Shown: in pieces, positions 7,699 through 16,748 of the stretch
Layout: every line of letters begins with the position of its first letter
Numbering within the stretch: position 1 is the first letter of the stretch
DNA from: Comamonas sp. B21-038
Lineage (GTDB): Bacteria; Pseudomonadota; Gammaproteobacteria; Burkholderiales; Burkholderiaceae_C
Direction: 5' to 3'
NCBI RefSeq assembly: GCF_022387135.1
Contig: NZ_CP092462.1
Span: 1,364,001 to 1,428,000 of the forward strand
DNA: 64,000 bases
Notes under the pieces: model-generated
Told to the model about the DNA's origin: nothing
What the model saw: the letters and a program-made list of their open reading frames with translations, nothing else
Databases searched by the model: none
Program-made: the position numbers and the translations under genes

Positions 7699-10140
7699 TC
7701 AGCGGCGTGGCAGCGCGTAGGCGATCACATAGTCGCCACGGTCAGGCGAGTTGCGTGCACCGCCTGCCGAGACCAGTACAAACTGCTGGCCTGTCACTGG
7801 CGACTGGTAGCTGATGGGCGTGCCCTGGCTGCCCACGGGCAGACGTGCTTTCCACACTTCCTGGCCTGTGCCGGTTTCATAGGCGCGCAGGTAGTAATCC
7901 TGCGTGGCGGCGATAAAGACCAGGCCGCCTTGCGTGGCCATGGTGCCACCAATGGTGGGCATGCCAATGGGGATGGGTAGGCCCATTTTGATGCCGAAGG
8001 GGCCCGTGTCCTTGACGGTGCCGACCGGCACTTGCCAGGCGATCTGCCGGGTCTTCAGGTCCACGGCGGTCAGCGTGCCAAAAGGCGGCTTCTGGCAAGG
8101 GATCTCCAGTGGCGACATGAAGCGCACCTTGGCGTTGATCGCATAAGGCGTGCCATCCAGCGGCACGGGTTTGGTGATCGCAGCGGCTTCGTTGCCATCG
8201 GACTTGGCGCCGGCATCGGCAGGGTCGGCCTTGATCAGCTGCACTTCCAGGCCCACGCGCATGTCGTTGATGAACAGGTAGTTGTTGGTCGGGTCGACCG
8301 AGATGCCACCCCAGTTCATGCCACCCAGCGAGCCGGGCAGGTTCAGCGATGCATCGGTGCCCGGCGGCGTGAACAGGCCGGTGTAGCGCTTGGACTTGAA
8401 CTTCAGGCGGCAGAGCAACTGGTCAAACGGCGTCGCACCCCACATGTCGGATTCGCGCATGTCGTCGGCGCCGATGTTGGGCATGCCGACCGAGAAGGGC
8501 TGGGTGGGCGAGTAGGTTTCGCCCTCGATCTTGCCAGCGGGCACGCGGCGCTCTTCCACCTGGGTCAGGGGCTGGCCGGTTGCGCGGTCCAGCACAAAGA
8601 TCTGGCTGGCCTTGGTGCCGAACACCAACGCAGGCGTGGTCTTGCCACCAGCGCCGGGGAAGTCCACCAACGAAGGCTGCATCGGCACGTCGAAGTCCCA
8701 GAGGTCATCATGCACGGTCTGGTAGACCCATTTTTCCTTGCCGGTGCTGGCATCCACGGCCAGCATCGAGGCACCGTACTTGCGGTCCAGCGCGGTGTGC
8801 TTCACACCCCAGAGGTCCACCGCCGCGCTGCCCACAGGCATGAACACAGTGTTGGATTGCGGGTCGTAGGACATCGGTGCCCAGACGTTGGGGGTCGAGC
8901 GCACATAGGTCTTGCCTTCAGCGGGGGCGGTCTGGTCGTCAGGGTTGCCCGGGTCAAAGGCCCAGCGCAGCGCGCCGCTCACCACATCAAAGCCACGCAC
9001 CACGCCGCCAGGCATGTCAGTGCTGACATTGTCGGCCACGCGGCCACCAATCACGATGGTGGTGCCGGCCAGGGTGGGGGCGGAGGTGGGGTAGTACTCG
9101 CCCTTGTCAGCGCCCTTGCCCATGCCATTGCGCAGGTCCACGCGGCCGTGGGTACCAAAGTCTTCGCAGAAGGCGCCGGTGTCGGCGTCCAGGGCGATCA
9201 GCTCAGGCGCCACGCTGTTCATCAGAATGCGGCGTTGGCAGGCGGCGCCAGGCGCCACGCTCACGGCCTGCACCGGCGTTGCGCCGGCCACCGTGGGCTG
9301 GCTCAGCGGCTGGGCGGCATCAAAATAGGCCAGGCCACGGCAGCGCATCCACTTTTTCTGCTTGGCATTGATCTCGGTCTTCCAGAGTTCCTTGCCGGTG
9401 GTCGCGTCCAGCGCGATCACATTGTTGTGTGGGGTGCAGACAAAGACCTGGTTGCCAATCTGCAGCGGGGTCAGCTGGTCTTCGGCACCGCCGCCGCCAG
9501 GGCTCACCGGCACATCACCGGTCTGGTAGCTCCAGGCCACCTGCAGATCCTTGACATTGCTGCGCGTGATCTGGTCCAGCGCCGCAAAGCGGGTACCGCC
9601 TGGCGTGCTGCCATAGTGCGCCCAGTCAGCAGGCGCCTGGCCCTTGGCCACCGGTTGCAGCACGGTCGCATCCGACTTGGCCGACACCGACGCGTGGGGC
9701 AGGAACATGCCGCCCACGGTCGCCAGGCAACCCAGCAGCAGCAGGCCGGCCACCACGGTGGAGCCCGACTTGACAGCCGCTTGGCCGCGTGCACGGCGCA
9801 GCACCGGGAAGGACAGCGCCACCACAATACCGATGCCCGCAAGCAGCAGCAGGCGCGAGACCAGCGGCCAGAAATCCAGGCCCACATCGGCTACGGCCCA
9901 GACCGCCGTTGCCAGCAAGGTCAGTGCATACAGCCAGGCGCCACCGGGGCGCGCGGCGGCAATCAGCAGGCCCGAGAGGACCAGCGCCATGCCGCTGATC
10001 AGAAAATACCAACTGCCTTGCAGCGCCACCAACTGGTAGCCATAGACAGCAAAGAACAGGCCCGAGGCCAGCAGGCACAGGCCCAGAAGAAGCAGCCAGG
10101 CCTTGGAAACCAAGCCGGGTCGCGTGTTGTGTTTATCCAT
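7699..10140 (-). CDS. Membrane-bound PQQ-dependent dehydrogenase (glucose/quinate/shikimate family)
   Basis: Large quinoprotein of 813 residues that oxidises a polyol or sugar at the periplasmic face and feeds electrons to ubiquinone. About 130 N-terminal residues form five membrane helices. A beta-propeller begins near WAHYGSTPGGTRFAALDQI and carries repeated PQQ-domain tryptophan motifs, ending ...GDYVIAYALP. The start MDKHNTRPG at 10140 is chosen because the helices begin right after it. The upstream extension (28 residues from 10224) has no membrane character. The substrate cannot be read from sequence: glucose dehydrogenase, quinate dehydrogenase and related enzymes share this architecture. 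No pqq biosynthesis gene is in the window. Confidence 0.85.
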   Translation of the reverse strand: MDKHNTRPGLVSKAWLLLLGLCLLASGLFFAVYGYQLVALQGSWYFLISGMALVLSGLLIAAARPGGAWLYALTLLATAVWAVADVGLDFWPLVSRLLLLAGIGIVVALSFPVLRRARGQAAVKSGSTVVAGLLLLGCLATVGGMFLPHASVSAKSDATVLQPVAKGQAPADWAHYGSTPGGTRFAALDQITRSNVKDLQVAWSYQTGDVPVSPGGGGAEDQLTPLQIGNQVFVCTPHNNVIALDATTGKELWKTEINAKQKKWMRCRGLAYFDAAQPLSQPTVAGATPVQAVSVAPGAACQRRILMNSVAPELIALDADTGAFCEDFGTHGRVDLRNGMGKGADKGEYYPTSAPTLAGTTIVIGGRVADNVSTDMPGGVVRGFDVVSGALRWAFDPGNPDDQTAPAEGKTYVRSTPNVWAPMSYDPQSNTVFMPVGSAAVDLWGVKHTALDRKYGASMLAVDASTGKEKWVYQTVHDDLWDFDVPMQPSLVDFPGAGGKTTPALVFGTKASQIFVLDRATGQPLTQVEERRVPAGKIEGETYSPTQPFSVGMPNIGADDMRESDMWGATPFDQLLCRLKFKSKRYTGLFTPPGTDASLNLPGSLGGMNWGGISVDPTNNYLFINDMRVGLEVQLIKADPADAGAKSDGNEAAAITKPVPLDGTPYAINAKVRFMSPLEIPCQKPPFGTLTAVDLKTRQIAWQVPVGTVKDTGPFGIKMGLPIPIGMPTIGGTMATQGGLVFIAATQDYYLRAYETGTGQEVWKARLPVGSQGTPISYQSPVTGQQFVLVSAGGARNSPDRGDYVIAYALPRR

Positions 10141-10447
10141 TGTCACTATTGAGTTATGCGAATCGCTGCATCGCCGTGGGCGGGCGGATGGCGGGTCTGG
10201 GGCCGCAGAGCCCGGCAGACCCATCGCATGGGCTGGAGAGAGGCGCGGCTTGATCTATGTCATGTCCGCGACAGCGCATTATCGGCGCAGAACAAAGCCG
10301 GGGAGGGTGGTGGGTGCAATTTTGGGCAGCAAGCGAGCGCACGCCAACACCAACGTACACCACCCGATGCGCTGCTTTATCGGCCTGACATACCAGCGGG
10401 AGCTAGCGTTCAGGTGCGCCTATGCTGTAACTGAATGCATGTAGATG

Positions 10448-10807
10448 CTATGAAGCGCTGGCCTTGGGCAGCGGCGCCTGCCAGCGCGCGACAAACCAGA
10501 AGTAAAAGCCGGCCGCGGCAAAGATGGCGGCCATCACGCCCAGCAGCAGCTGCATGTCTGGGTTGTTTGCATAAGGTCCCCAGACCACGCGGCCCAGCAA
10601 CACGGCTACGACCACCGCTGAAATGACCGCGCAACGCCGGTTGCGTGCCAGCACACGCTTTTCTGCCTGGGCGATGAACAGCTCGGCATGTTCGCCATTG
10701 AAACCGGCGGCCTCCAGCTTGGCCAACAGATCTTCGCGCGACTTGTCCTTGAGGATGTCGCGTGCCAGCAGAAAACGAAGAACTTTGTTGGATGCGGAAT
10801 CGGCCAT
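10448..10807 (-). CDS. Small two-helix membrane protein, unknown function
   Basis: Predicted 119-residue protein. Residues 1-55 are charged and helical (ILKDKSREDLLAKLEAAGFN). Two hydrophobic segments follow, VISAVVVAVLLGRVVW near residue 61 and LLGVMAAIFAAAGFYFWFVA near residue 87. The end-to-end hydrophobic pattern and isolated position support a real gene, but I do not recognise the family. It is divergent from the saccharopine-dehydrogenase-like gene, with a 245-bp shared upstream region. Confidence 0.65.
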   Translation of the reverse strand: MADSASNKVLRFLLARDILKDKSREDLLAKLEAAGFNGEHAELFIAQAEKRVLARNRRCAVISAVVVAVLLGRVVWGPYANNPDMQLLLGVMAAIFAAAGFYFWFVARWQAPLPKASAS

Positions 10808-10897
10808 GGTTTGGATACGGATAGCGGAAAAAGAGGATGGAGTGAGTGCGAGCCGCCCATTGTGCCTGGGGCAACGAAACCCCTGATTTGCGACACA

Positions 10898-10913
10898 TTA
10901 ACCTACGGGTTAA
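10898..10913. promoter_or_regulatory. Palindrome in the divergent promoter region
   Basis: TTAACC-TACG-GGTTAA is a perfect 6-bp inverted repeat with a 4-bp centre, about 150 bp before the dehydrogenase start at 11053 and 90 bp before the divergent membrane-protein start. Candidate operator; regulator unknown. Confidence 0.4.
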
Positions 10914-11052
10914 CCATTATTTTGGTTGATGTGTCGTGAAATATTGCTGAAATGGCTAGATAAAACAAATAATATGACGCTTTAATATGTTCATTTTGAC
11001 AACTGCCGGTTGTAACATTTCTCCATCATTCACCCTGATCAGAGAGCCAACC

Positions 11053-12204
11053 ATGAACGACAAAACCAGCAAAAAGTCCGTCCAAGCCAATTCCACCAAG
11101 GCCCCCGCCGACAAGAAAGTGACCATCCTGGGCGCCGGCAAAATCGGCTTTGCGATGGCCGTGCTGCTGCAGGCGGCGGGCGGCTACCAGCTGCGCATTG
11201 CCGACCAGTCCAAGGCACAGCTCAAGGCCGCTGCCGCGTTGGGTCTGGAGACGGTGCAGATTGGCAAGGGCGGTGATCTGTTGCCGGCCGTGCAAGGCCA
11301 GTTCGCGGTGCTCAATGCGCTGCCCTTCCACATGGCGATCGAAGTCGCCGGCGTTGCCGCTGCACATGGCGTGCATTACTTTGACCTGACCGAAGATGTG
11401 CAGTCCACCCATGCGATCCGCAAGATTGCCGCCAAGGCCGGCAGCGTGCTGATGCCCCAGTGCGGCCTGGCTCCTGGCTTTATCGGCATTGTGGGCAACG
11501 ACGTGGCCAAGCATTTCGACACCTTGCATGACCTGAAGATGCGCGTCGGTGCGCTGCCCCGTTACCCGCAAGGCAGCCTGCGCTACAACCTGACCTGGAG
11601 CACCGAGGGCCTGATCAACGAGTACATCAACCCCTGCGAGGCGCTGGTCGATGGCCAGCCTTTGACGGTGCATGCCCTCGAAGGGCTGGAGACCTTTGCG
11701 CTGGATGGCATCGAGTATGAAGCCTTCAACACCAGCGGCGGCCTGGGCACCTTGACGGAAACCTGGGCCGGCAAGGCGCGCAATGTGGACTACAAGTCCA
11801 TCCGCTACCCCGGCCACTGCGCGATCCTGAAGATCCTGCTCAACGAGCTCAAGCTGCGCGACAAGCGCGAACTGCTCAACGAGATTTTTGACAACGCAAT
11901 TGCTGCCACGCGCCAGGATGTGATCGTGATCTTTGCCAGCGCCACGGGCTACAAGGGTGAGCGGCTGATGCAGGAGTCCTACTCGGCCCGTATTGTGGGC
12001 ACCACGGTGGCCGGCCATGCACTCACTGCCATCCAGCTGACTACCGCTGCCGGTATCTGCTGCGCGCTCGATCTGGTCGCGAGCGGGGTGCTGCCACAGA
12101 AGGGCTTCATTGCGCAAGAATCGATCGCACTGTCCGACTTCATCGCCAACCGCTTTGGCCAGTACTACCGCGCGCAGGATCTGAATGCCGCGCTGGCAGC
12201 CTGA
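11053..12204 (+). CDS. Saccharopine dehydrogenase family oxidoreductase
   Basis: NAD(P)-dependent oxidoreductase of 383 residues. The Rossmann motif VTILGAGKIGFAMAVLL is near residue 25, and the catalytic half has the family pattern (CGLAPGFIGIVGNDVAKHFD). It resembles lysine 6-dehydrogenase and carboxynorspermidine-type enzymes more than a full-length LYS9 enzyme. The start at 11053 follows AGAGAG and drops 22 non-conserved upstream codons. It stands alone between a palindromic promoter region and a strong terminator. A lysine or other amino-acid substrate is likely, but the specific reaction is not proven. Confidence 0.85.
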   Translation: MNDKTSKKSVQANSTKAPADKKVTILGAGKIGFAMAVLLQAAGGYQLRIADQSKAQLKAAAALGLETVQIGKGGDLLPAVQGQFAVLNALPFHMAIEVAGVAAAHGVHYFDLTEDVQSTHAIRKIAAKAGSVLMPQCGLAPGFIGIVGNDVAKHFDTLHDLKMRVGALPRYPQGSLRYNLTWSTEGLINEYINPCEALVDGQPLTVHALEGLETFALDGIEYEAFNTSGGLGTLTETWAGKARNVDYKSIRYPGHCAILKILLNELKLRDKRELLNEIFDNAIAATRQDVIVIFASATGYKGERLMQESYSARIVGTTVAGHALTAIQLTTAAGICCALDLVASGVLPQKGFIAQESIALSDFIANRFGQYYRAQDLNAALAA

Positions 12205-12332
12205 AGTCTGAGCCGCATGCCTCGCGGCGCGGCAGGCGAGCAGCTGCCAACCTGCCGGGGTGGCGATGCACAGAGCGGCCGCTGCCGTTGAAGTCCCGCT
12301 GTGGGGCGCATACATCTATCCGCTAAAAAATG

Positions 12333-12372
12333 GCTGCTTTCGTCCCTCGGAGGGGAGGAAAGCAGCTATTAT
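12333..12372 (+). terminator. Rho-independent terminator after the dehydrogenase gene
   Basis: The stem GCTGCTTTC/GAAAGCAGC (12333-12341 with 12358-12366) is followed by TATTATTTTT. Confidence 0.85.
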
Positions 12373-12441
12373 TTTTGTAGTTTCAGAAAGTGTGTGCTGT
12401 GACTAAATGCTAGTCATCGCCAACTTCTGGCGCGGCAACAA

Positions 12442-12455
12442 CTGACTTGCATCAA
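12442..12455. promoter_or_regulatory. Possible FNR/ANR-type box
   Basis: CTGAC-TTGC-ATCAA resembles the FNR consensus TTGAT-N4-ATCAA (one half intact, the other 3 of 5). It lies 250 bp before the TRAP binding-protein start. Inference only. Confidence 0.3.
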
Positions 12456-12704
12456 GCAATGTCTCACCGGTGATCGATAGCGATTGCTTTGTTGCGCAGG
12501 CCAAGATAGATTGCGTCGCCTCCTCACAAAATTTGTGACGTTAGTGACCAAATAAATCGAATGGCACGGTTGCTGAATGCGTCGCATGGCTCGCCATGGG
12601 GCTGCGGGCAGCGTTTGCTCTTTGTGGGGCTTTTCAGTACACATGCGGCCTGCAGCATCCACCGGAATGGGGGATGCCTGGCTCAGATACCAAGGAATCG
12701 TCAT

Positions 12705-13742
12705 ATGGCAGATCACAACACCAACGAAACGCTTGCCAGTCCGTCCCGGCGCAAAGTGCTCGCCCGCATGGGCCTGGCGGCAGGCTCCGGGCTGGTCGGG
12801 TCGCTTCCCCATATGGCCAGAGCGGCTGCCACGCCGCTCAAATGCGCTGGCGCCTACACCGACGCGTTGTTCCACACCCGCAACCTGACACAGTTCGCCC
12901 GTGAAGCCAATGGCCTGAGCCAGGGTGGGCTGCAGATCGAGGTGGTCACCAACGCCAAGCTGATGCCGATGAACCAGGTGATGCCTGCGCTCAGCAAGGG
13001 CGATCTGGCGATCGGTGAGATCTTCATGTCGAACTTCAGCGACCAGTACCCGGCTTTCGCGATCGATTCGCTGCCGTTTATCGTGCGCAGCTTTGACGAT
13101 GCCAAGCGCCTGTGGGCAGCCACGCGTGAACCGATCGAGGCGCTGCTGAAAAAGCAAGGCATTCGCCTGCTCTACACCGCGCCATGGCCGGGCCAGGGCC
13201 TGTTCTCGCGCGCGCCGGTGAACAAGCTCGAAGACGTCAAGGGCCAGAAATTCCGCGTCAACAATGTTGCCTCCAAGTACATCGCGGAGGTGGCGGGCGC
13301 AACCCCGGTGGACACCCCTGCCAACGATCTGGCCAAGGCCATCCAGGCAGGCAAGGTCGATGTGATGTTGACATCCAGTACCACCGGCGTGGACAGCCAG
13401 TCCTGGAACGCGATGGGCATTTTCATCGACATGCGCGCCTGGATTCCGAAGAACCTGATCCTGATGAGCGAGAAGAGCTGGACGGGCTTGTCCGACAGCG
13501 CCAAGACAGCGCTGGACACTGCCGCCAAACAGGCCGAAGCGCGCGGCTGGCAGTTGGCCAAGGATGCCGACGATGCGGCGCAGAAGGTGCTGGTCGAGCA
13601 TGGCACCAAGATCAGCCAGCCTTCCTACGAACTGCGCCGCGCGCTGGATCTGATGGGCGAGAAGTTCGCCCGTGAATGGTCGTCCAAGGCAGGTGTCGAT
13701 GGTGCCGGCGCGTTGCTGAACTACTATTTCCCCAAGAAGTAA
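12705..13742 (+). CDS. TRAP transporter substrate-binding protein (DctP family), orphan, Tat-type signal
   Basis: Periplasmic DctP-family binding protein of 345 residues. The N-terminus has a twin-arginine-like motif SRRKVLARMGLA followed by a hydrophobic stretch and cleavage near ARA-AA. The mature part has the DctP core (MPMNQVMPALSKGDLAIGE, RVNNVASKYIAEVAGATPV, PANDLAKAIQAGKVDVMLTS). AAGGA lies 8 bp before the ATG at 12705; an upstream in-frame ATG at 12561 is not supported. No DctQ or DctM genes are adjacent: both neighbours face other ways or are unrelated. It must therefore use membrane subunits encoded elsewhere or have another role. Confidence 0.88.
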   Translation: MADHNTNETLASPSRRKVLARMGLAAGSGLVGSLPHMARAAATPLKCAGAYTDALFHTRNLTQFAREANGLSQGGLQIEVVTNAKLMPMNQVMPALSKGDLAIGEIFMSNFSDQYPAFAIDSLPFIVRSFDDAKRLWAATREPIEALLKKQGIRLLYTAPWPGQGLFSRAPVNKLEDVKGQKFRVNNVASKYIAEVAGATPVDTPANDLAKAIQAGKVDVMLTSSTTGVDSQSWNAMGIFIDMRAWIPKNLILMSEKSWTGLSDSAKTALDTAAKQAEARGWQLAKDADDAAQKVLVEHGTKISQPSYELRRALDLMGEKFAREWSSKAGVDGAGALLNYYFPKK

Positions 13743-13798
13743 GCGCCGGACCGTACCAGCAGCTCCGCAACCCAGACCCCTCTGCAGCAGAGATACAA

Positions 13799-13836
13799 AA
13801 ACCGCCAATGCCTGCAGAGGGCATCGGCGGTTTTGC
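13799..13836. terminator. Bidirectional terminator between convergent genes
   Basis: AAACCGCCAATGCC pairs with GGCATCGGCGGTTT. It has A-runs on the left and T-runs on the right, so it can serve the TRAP binding-protein gene and the acyl-CoA ligase gene. Confidence 0.85.
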
Positions 13837-13852
13837 ATTTCGGCGCTGCGAT

Positions 13853-15709
13853 TTACTTCGCGTAGAGGTTCGCGATCTCGGCGGCGAACTTCTGCATCAG
13901 CTGGGGGCGGCGCAGCTTCAGGGTCGGGGTCATCAGGCCGTTGTCGATGGTCCAGGGCTCGGTGACCAGGTAGACCGCACGCGGCACCGCATATTTGGCC
14001 AGGCCCTGGCATTGCGCAGCAATGCGCTCGAGCGCGATCTTGCGCACGGCGCTGGCCTGCAGGCTGACGCTGTTGTCCGGGTCCAGGCCGAGGCTGACGG
14101 CCAGTTGCTTCCATTCTTCGCGGTTGACCACGGCCACACAGGCGATAAAGGGCTGGTGCTCACCGACGACAAAGCTCTGTTCGAACAGCGGGTCGGCGCA
14201 AAGCGCCTGCTCGATGTCCGAGGGCGGCACCTTCTCGCCAGTGGCGGTGACGATGATCTCCTTGATGCGGCCCACAATGCGCACCTCGCCACCGACCAGC
14301 TCGGCCTGGTCACCGGTGCGCAGCCAGCCATCTTCGGTGAAGGCCTGGCGTGTGTCTTCCGGACGGCCCCAGTAGCCCATCATGATGTTGGGGCCGCGTG
14401 CCTGCAGCTCCTTGTTCTCGCCAATGCGCACTTCCATACCGTCGAGCGGCTTGCCCACGGTGGAGGGGTCGTTGTGCTGCAACGAGTTGGCGGTCAGCAC
14501 CGGCGAGGTTTCGGTCATGCCAAAGCCTTGCAGCACATTCAGCCCCAGGCCCAAAAAGCTGTGCGATACCACCGAGGGAATGGCCGCGCCTCCCGTCACC
14601 GCGATGCGCAGCCGGCCGCCAAACAAATCGAGGATGGGTTGGGCCACTTTTTTCTGCAGCAGCGGCCAGGGGAGCCAGCGCGCCCAACCGCCTTGCGGGG
14701 GATCGGTGTTCACCAGACCATGGGCCGCGCAGTGGCGGGCCCAGCCTTTGGACACGGCGGCCGCAAACAGCGCGCGCTTGAACGCCGACTTGGTCAGCTT
14801 TTCCTGGATCTTCGCGTAGATGCGTTCGTAGATGCGGGGCACCGACACAAGGATGGTCGGGCGGATGCTGAGCATGTCCTCGGCCAGCAGCGCAACCGAG
14901 CGGGCATAGACCACCGTGCTCGCGACTGCCATCGGCAGGTAGTAGCCGCAGCTGCGCTCGAAGGTGTGCGACACCGGCAGAAAGGACAGAAAGACATCGT
15001 CCTGCGTGGGCACCACACGGCCCAGCACGGCTTTGACGTCGCTCAGCACATTGCGGTGGCTGAGCATCACCCCTTTGGGCTTGCCGGTGGTGCCGCTGGT
15101 GTAGACGATGGCGGCCATGTCCTCAGCCTGGGGTGCCTGTTGGGCCTGCGCGCGAGGGCTGCTGCCATGGGCCTCGGCCAGCCAGTCCTGCAAGCGCACC
15201 ACGCGCGCCAAGCCATCGCTGCCGGCCTGGACGGGGATGGCTGCTTGCTCGGGGTCGTCGATCACCACGCAGCGCAGCGCCGGCAGCGGCGTGCCGGTGG
15301 CCACGATCTGCTCCCAGGTCTCCAGGCGGTTGATGAGCAGCAGCGAGGCGCCGGCATCGGCCAGGATAAAGGCGATATTGCCGGGGTTGTCATTGGCATG
15401 CAGCGGCACGGTGGCGCAGGCCTGGGCCATGCCGGCCTGGTCGATGCAGATGGCATGCACGCTGTGGGTCAGCAAGGTGGCGATGCGTGCGCCACGCGCC
15501 AGCTGCAGGCCGTGCAGCGCCTGGCTCCACAGAGCCACCTTGGTTTGCATATCGGCCCAGCTGAAGGATTGCCAGGCATTCGTCGCGGTATCGAACCAGC
15601 GGTAGGCTTCGCGCTCGGGGGTGTTGTTGCAACGGTAGGCAAACAAGTCCGGCAGTGTGGACAGGGCGCTGAACTCAGGGGCCAGGGGCGCTGGAATGGG
15701 GGCGGTCAT
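13853..15709 (-). CDS. Long-chain acyl-CoA synthetase (AMP-forming, FAA1-like)
   Basis: ATP-dependent ligase of 618 residues that activates fatty acids or similar carboxylates to acyl-CoA. The adenylation P-loop IVYTSGTTGKPKGVMLSH is at about residue 170. Later motifs are GFGMTETSP and GYWGRPEDTRQAF...GDQAEL. Its length and motif set match the COG1022 FAA1/FadD15-like group rather than FadD. The start at 15709 follows GAGGAGAACGAGAGAGAT; longer upstream starts are not supported. It is a single gene, convergent with the TRAP binding protein. It could feed beta-oxidation together with the ETF-QO encoded 8 kb away. Confidence 0.9.
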   Translation of the reverse strand: MTAPIPAPLAPEFSALSTLPDLFAYRCNNTPEREAYRWFDTATNAWQSFSWADMQTKVALWSQALHGLQLARGARIATLLTHSVHAICIDQAGMAQACATVPLHANDNPGNIAFILADAGASLLLINRLETWEQIVATGTPLPALRCVVIDDPEQAAIPVQAGSDGLARVVRLQDWLAEAHGSSPRAQAQQAPQAEDMAAIVYTSGTTGKPKGVMLSHRNVLSDVKAVLGRVVPTQDDVFLSFLPVSHTFERSCGYYLPMAVASTVVYARSVALLAEDMLSIRPTILVSVPRIYERIYAKIQEKLTKSAFKRALFAAAVSKGWARHCAAHGLVNTDPPQGGWARWLPWPLLQKKVAQPILDLFGGRLRIAVTGGAAIPSVVSHSFLGLGLNVLQGFGMTETSPVLTANSLQHNDPSTVGKPLDGMEVRIGENKELQARGPNIMMGYWGRPEDTRQAFTEDGWLRTGDQAELVGGEVRIVGRIKEIIVTATGEKVPPSDIEQALCADPLFEQSFVVGEHQPFIACVAVVNREEWKQLAVSLGLDPDNSVSLQASAVRKIALERIAAQCQGLAKYAVPRAVYLVTEPWTIDNGLMTPTLKLRRPQLMQKFAAEIANLYAK

Positions 15710-15955
15710 ATCTCTCTCGTTCTCCTCGGTCGCCATCATCGCATTGGCGCGCTGCCGTTTTGGCCATTGGTGACCAGAATGCATGCGGGCTTGCTGCGAT
15801 TTGCGATGGCGCGATTGTCGGCATCGCGCTGCAGCAGATGCCAATATTTGGTTGCTTGCTAGGTTTTTACGCCGGATTGGTATCGGTATTTGATACTTTG
15901 CAACGTCAGCGGAGGCCGGGACAGCCCGCTTGAGGCGCATCGCAACCGCTGCCGT

Positions 15956-16525
15956 TCATCGGCTGCCTGTGGGTGCTGCTTGCCCGCGTTCACTGTGGGC
16001 GGACGCGGTATCGGGGGCTTGCCGGGTCTGCTCCGTAGCACCCGCATCGCCCGTGGTATCCGCCTGAGGCACGCCGCCGAGCAGGTAGTGCAGACACAGC
16101 GCCAACAGCGCCGCGCCGCCGGCCCACCAGCAGGGATACCAGCGCCGGGCGTCGCTGTAGGCTTCTTGTTCGCCGTCCCGCTGCGAAGCGGCACGCACAC
16201 CTGGGTCGCAGGCCAGGTCAAAGCGCGAATCAAAGCGACCATCGTGCGCGGGCGCAGACGGCGGCTGCTCACCCAGGCTGGGGTCGGCCCGGGCCAGCTC
16301 GGCGTCATCGATCAGCGGGGCACGCTCCCACTCCTCCAGCGCGCGGCGAGCAGCGGACCAGTCGGCCTCATCGACCCACAAACGCAGCAGGCTGCCCGCT
16401 GGCAGCTCGCCGATTGCGCCTTGCAGATGCTCACCGCTGACAAAACTGGCTATGCCGTGCTGGCGCAGCACGTCCTGCAGAACATGGGCTTGCACGGCAT
16501 TGGCGGGCTCATACACGCTGCGCAT
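15956..16525 (-). CDS. DUF2007 domain protein with a C-terminal membrane helix
   Basis: 189 residues. Residues 1-72 match the putative signal-transducing DUF2007 fold (VYEPANAVQAHVLQDVLRQHGIASFVSGEHLQG...LWVDEADWSAARRALEEW). An Asp/Glu-rich linker and one hydrophobic helix (WWAGGAALLALCLHYLLGG) follow. It is probably anchored to the inner membrane with the domain in the cytoplasm. Molecular role unknown. It is encoded upstream of and co-directional with the acyl-CoA ligase, 246 bp apart. Confidence 0.8.
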   Translation of the reverse strand: MRSVYEPANAVQAHVLQDVLRQHGIASFVSGEHLQGAIGELPAGSLLRLWVDEADWSAARRALEEWERAPLIDDAELARADPSLGEQPPSAPAHDGRFDSRFDLACDPGVRAASQRDGEQEAYSDARRWYPCWWAGGAALLALCLHYLLGGVPQADTTGDAGATEQTRQAPDTASAHSERGQAAPTGSR

Positions 16526-16593
16526 CTTGGGTCTCCTGTCGCCGGGTGGTTACGCAAATACTATAGCGTCTGTTGCTTTGTGGCTATGGCGGC

Positions 16594-16607
16594 ATGACCT
16601 GCATCAA
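16594..16607. promoter_or_regulatory. Possible FNR/ANR-type box
   Basis: ATGAC-CTGC-ATCAA matches an FNR-type TTGAC-N4-ATCAA site except at the first base. It lies 142 bp upstream of the exported hydratase-like gene at 16749 and 69 bp upstream of the DUF2007 gene on the other strand. Confidence 0.35.
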
Positions 16608-16748
16608 GCAAAAGCAGGCGGATGGTCGCTAGGCCGCGCAGGCTGCGCGCTTTCCCTAGTCAGTCCGGTCGATGCGGGTGGTATGTTGGTGCCCGGGGCG
16701 GTCTACAAAACCGCATTCGGAACAGGTTCTTGGAACAGGAGACTTTGG

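Larger units (their letters stand above)
12205..12704. other. Long intergenic region before the orphan TRAP binding protein
   Basis: 500 bp. It contains the terminator at 12333 and an FNR-like site at 12442. No small gene was supported. Confidence 0.5.

Noticed and set aside
8032..10152. Plus-strand open frame of 706 codons opposite the PQQ dehydrogenase
   Set aside because: No family features; the opposite strand encodes a full quinoprotein.
12414..14114. Minus-strand frame of 566 codons
   Set aside because: It crosses the TRAP binding-protein gene, a bidirectional terminator and part of the acyl-CoA ligase gene; a shadow.
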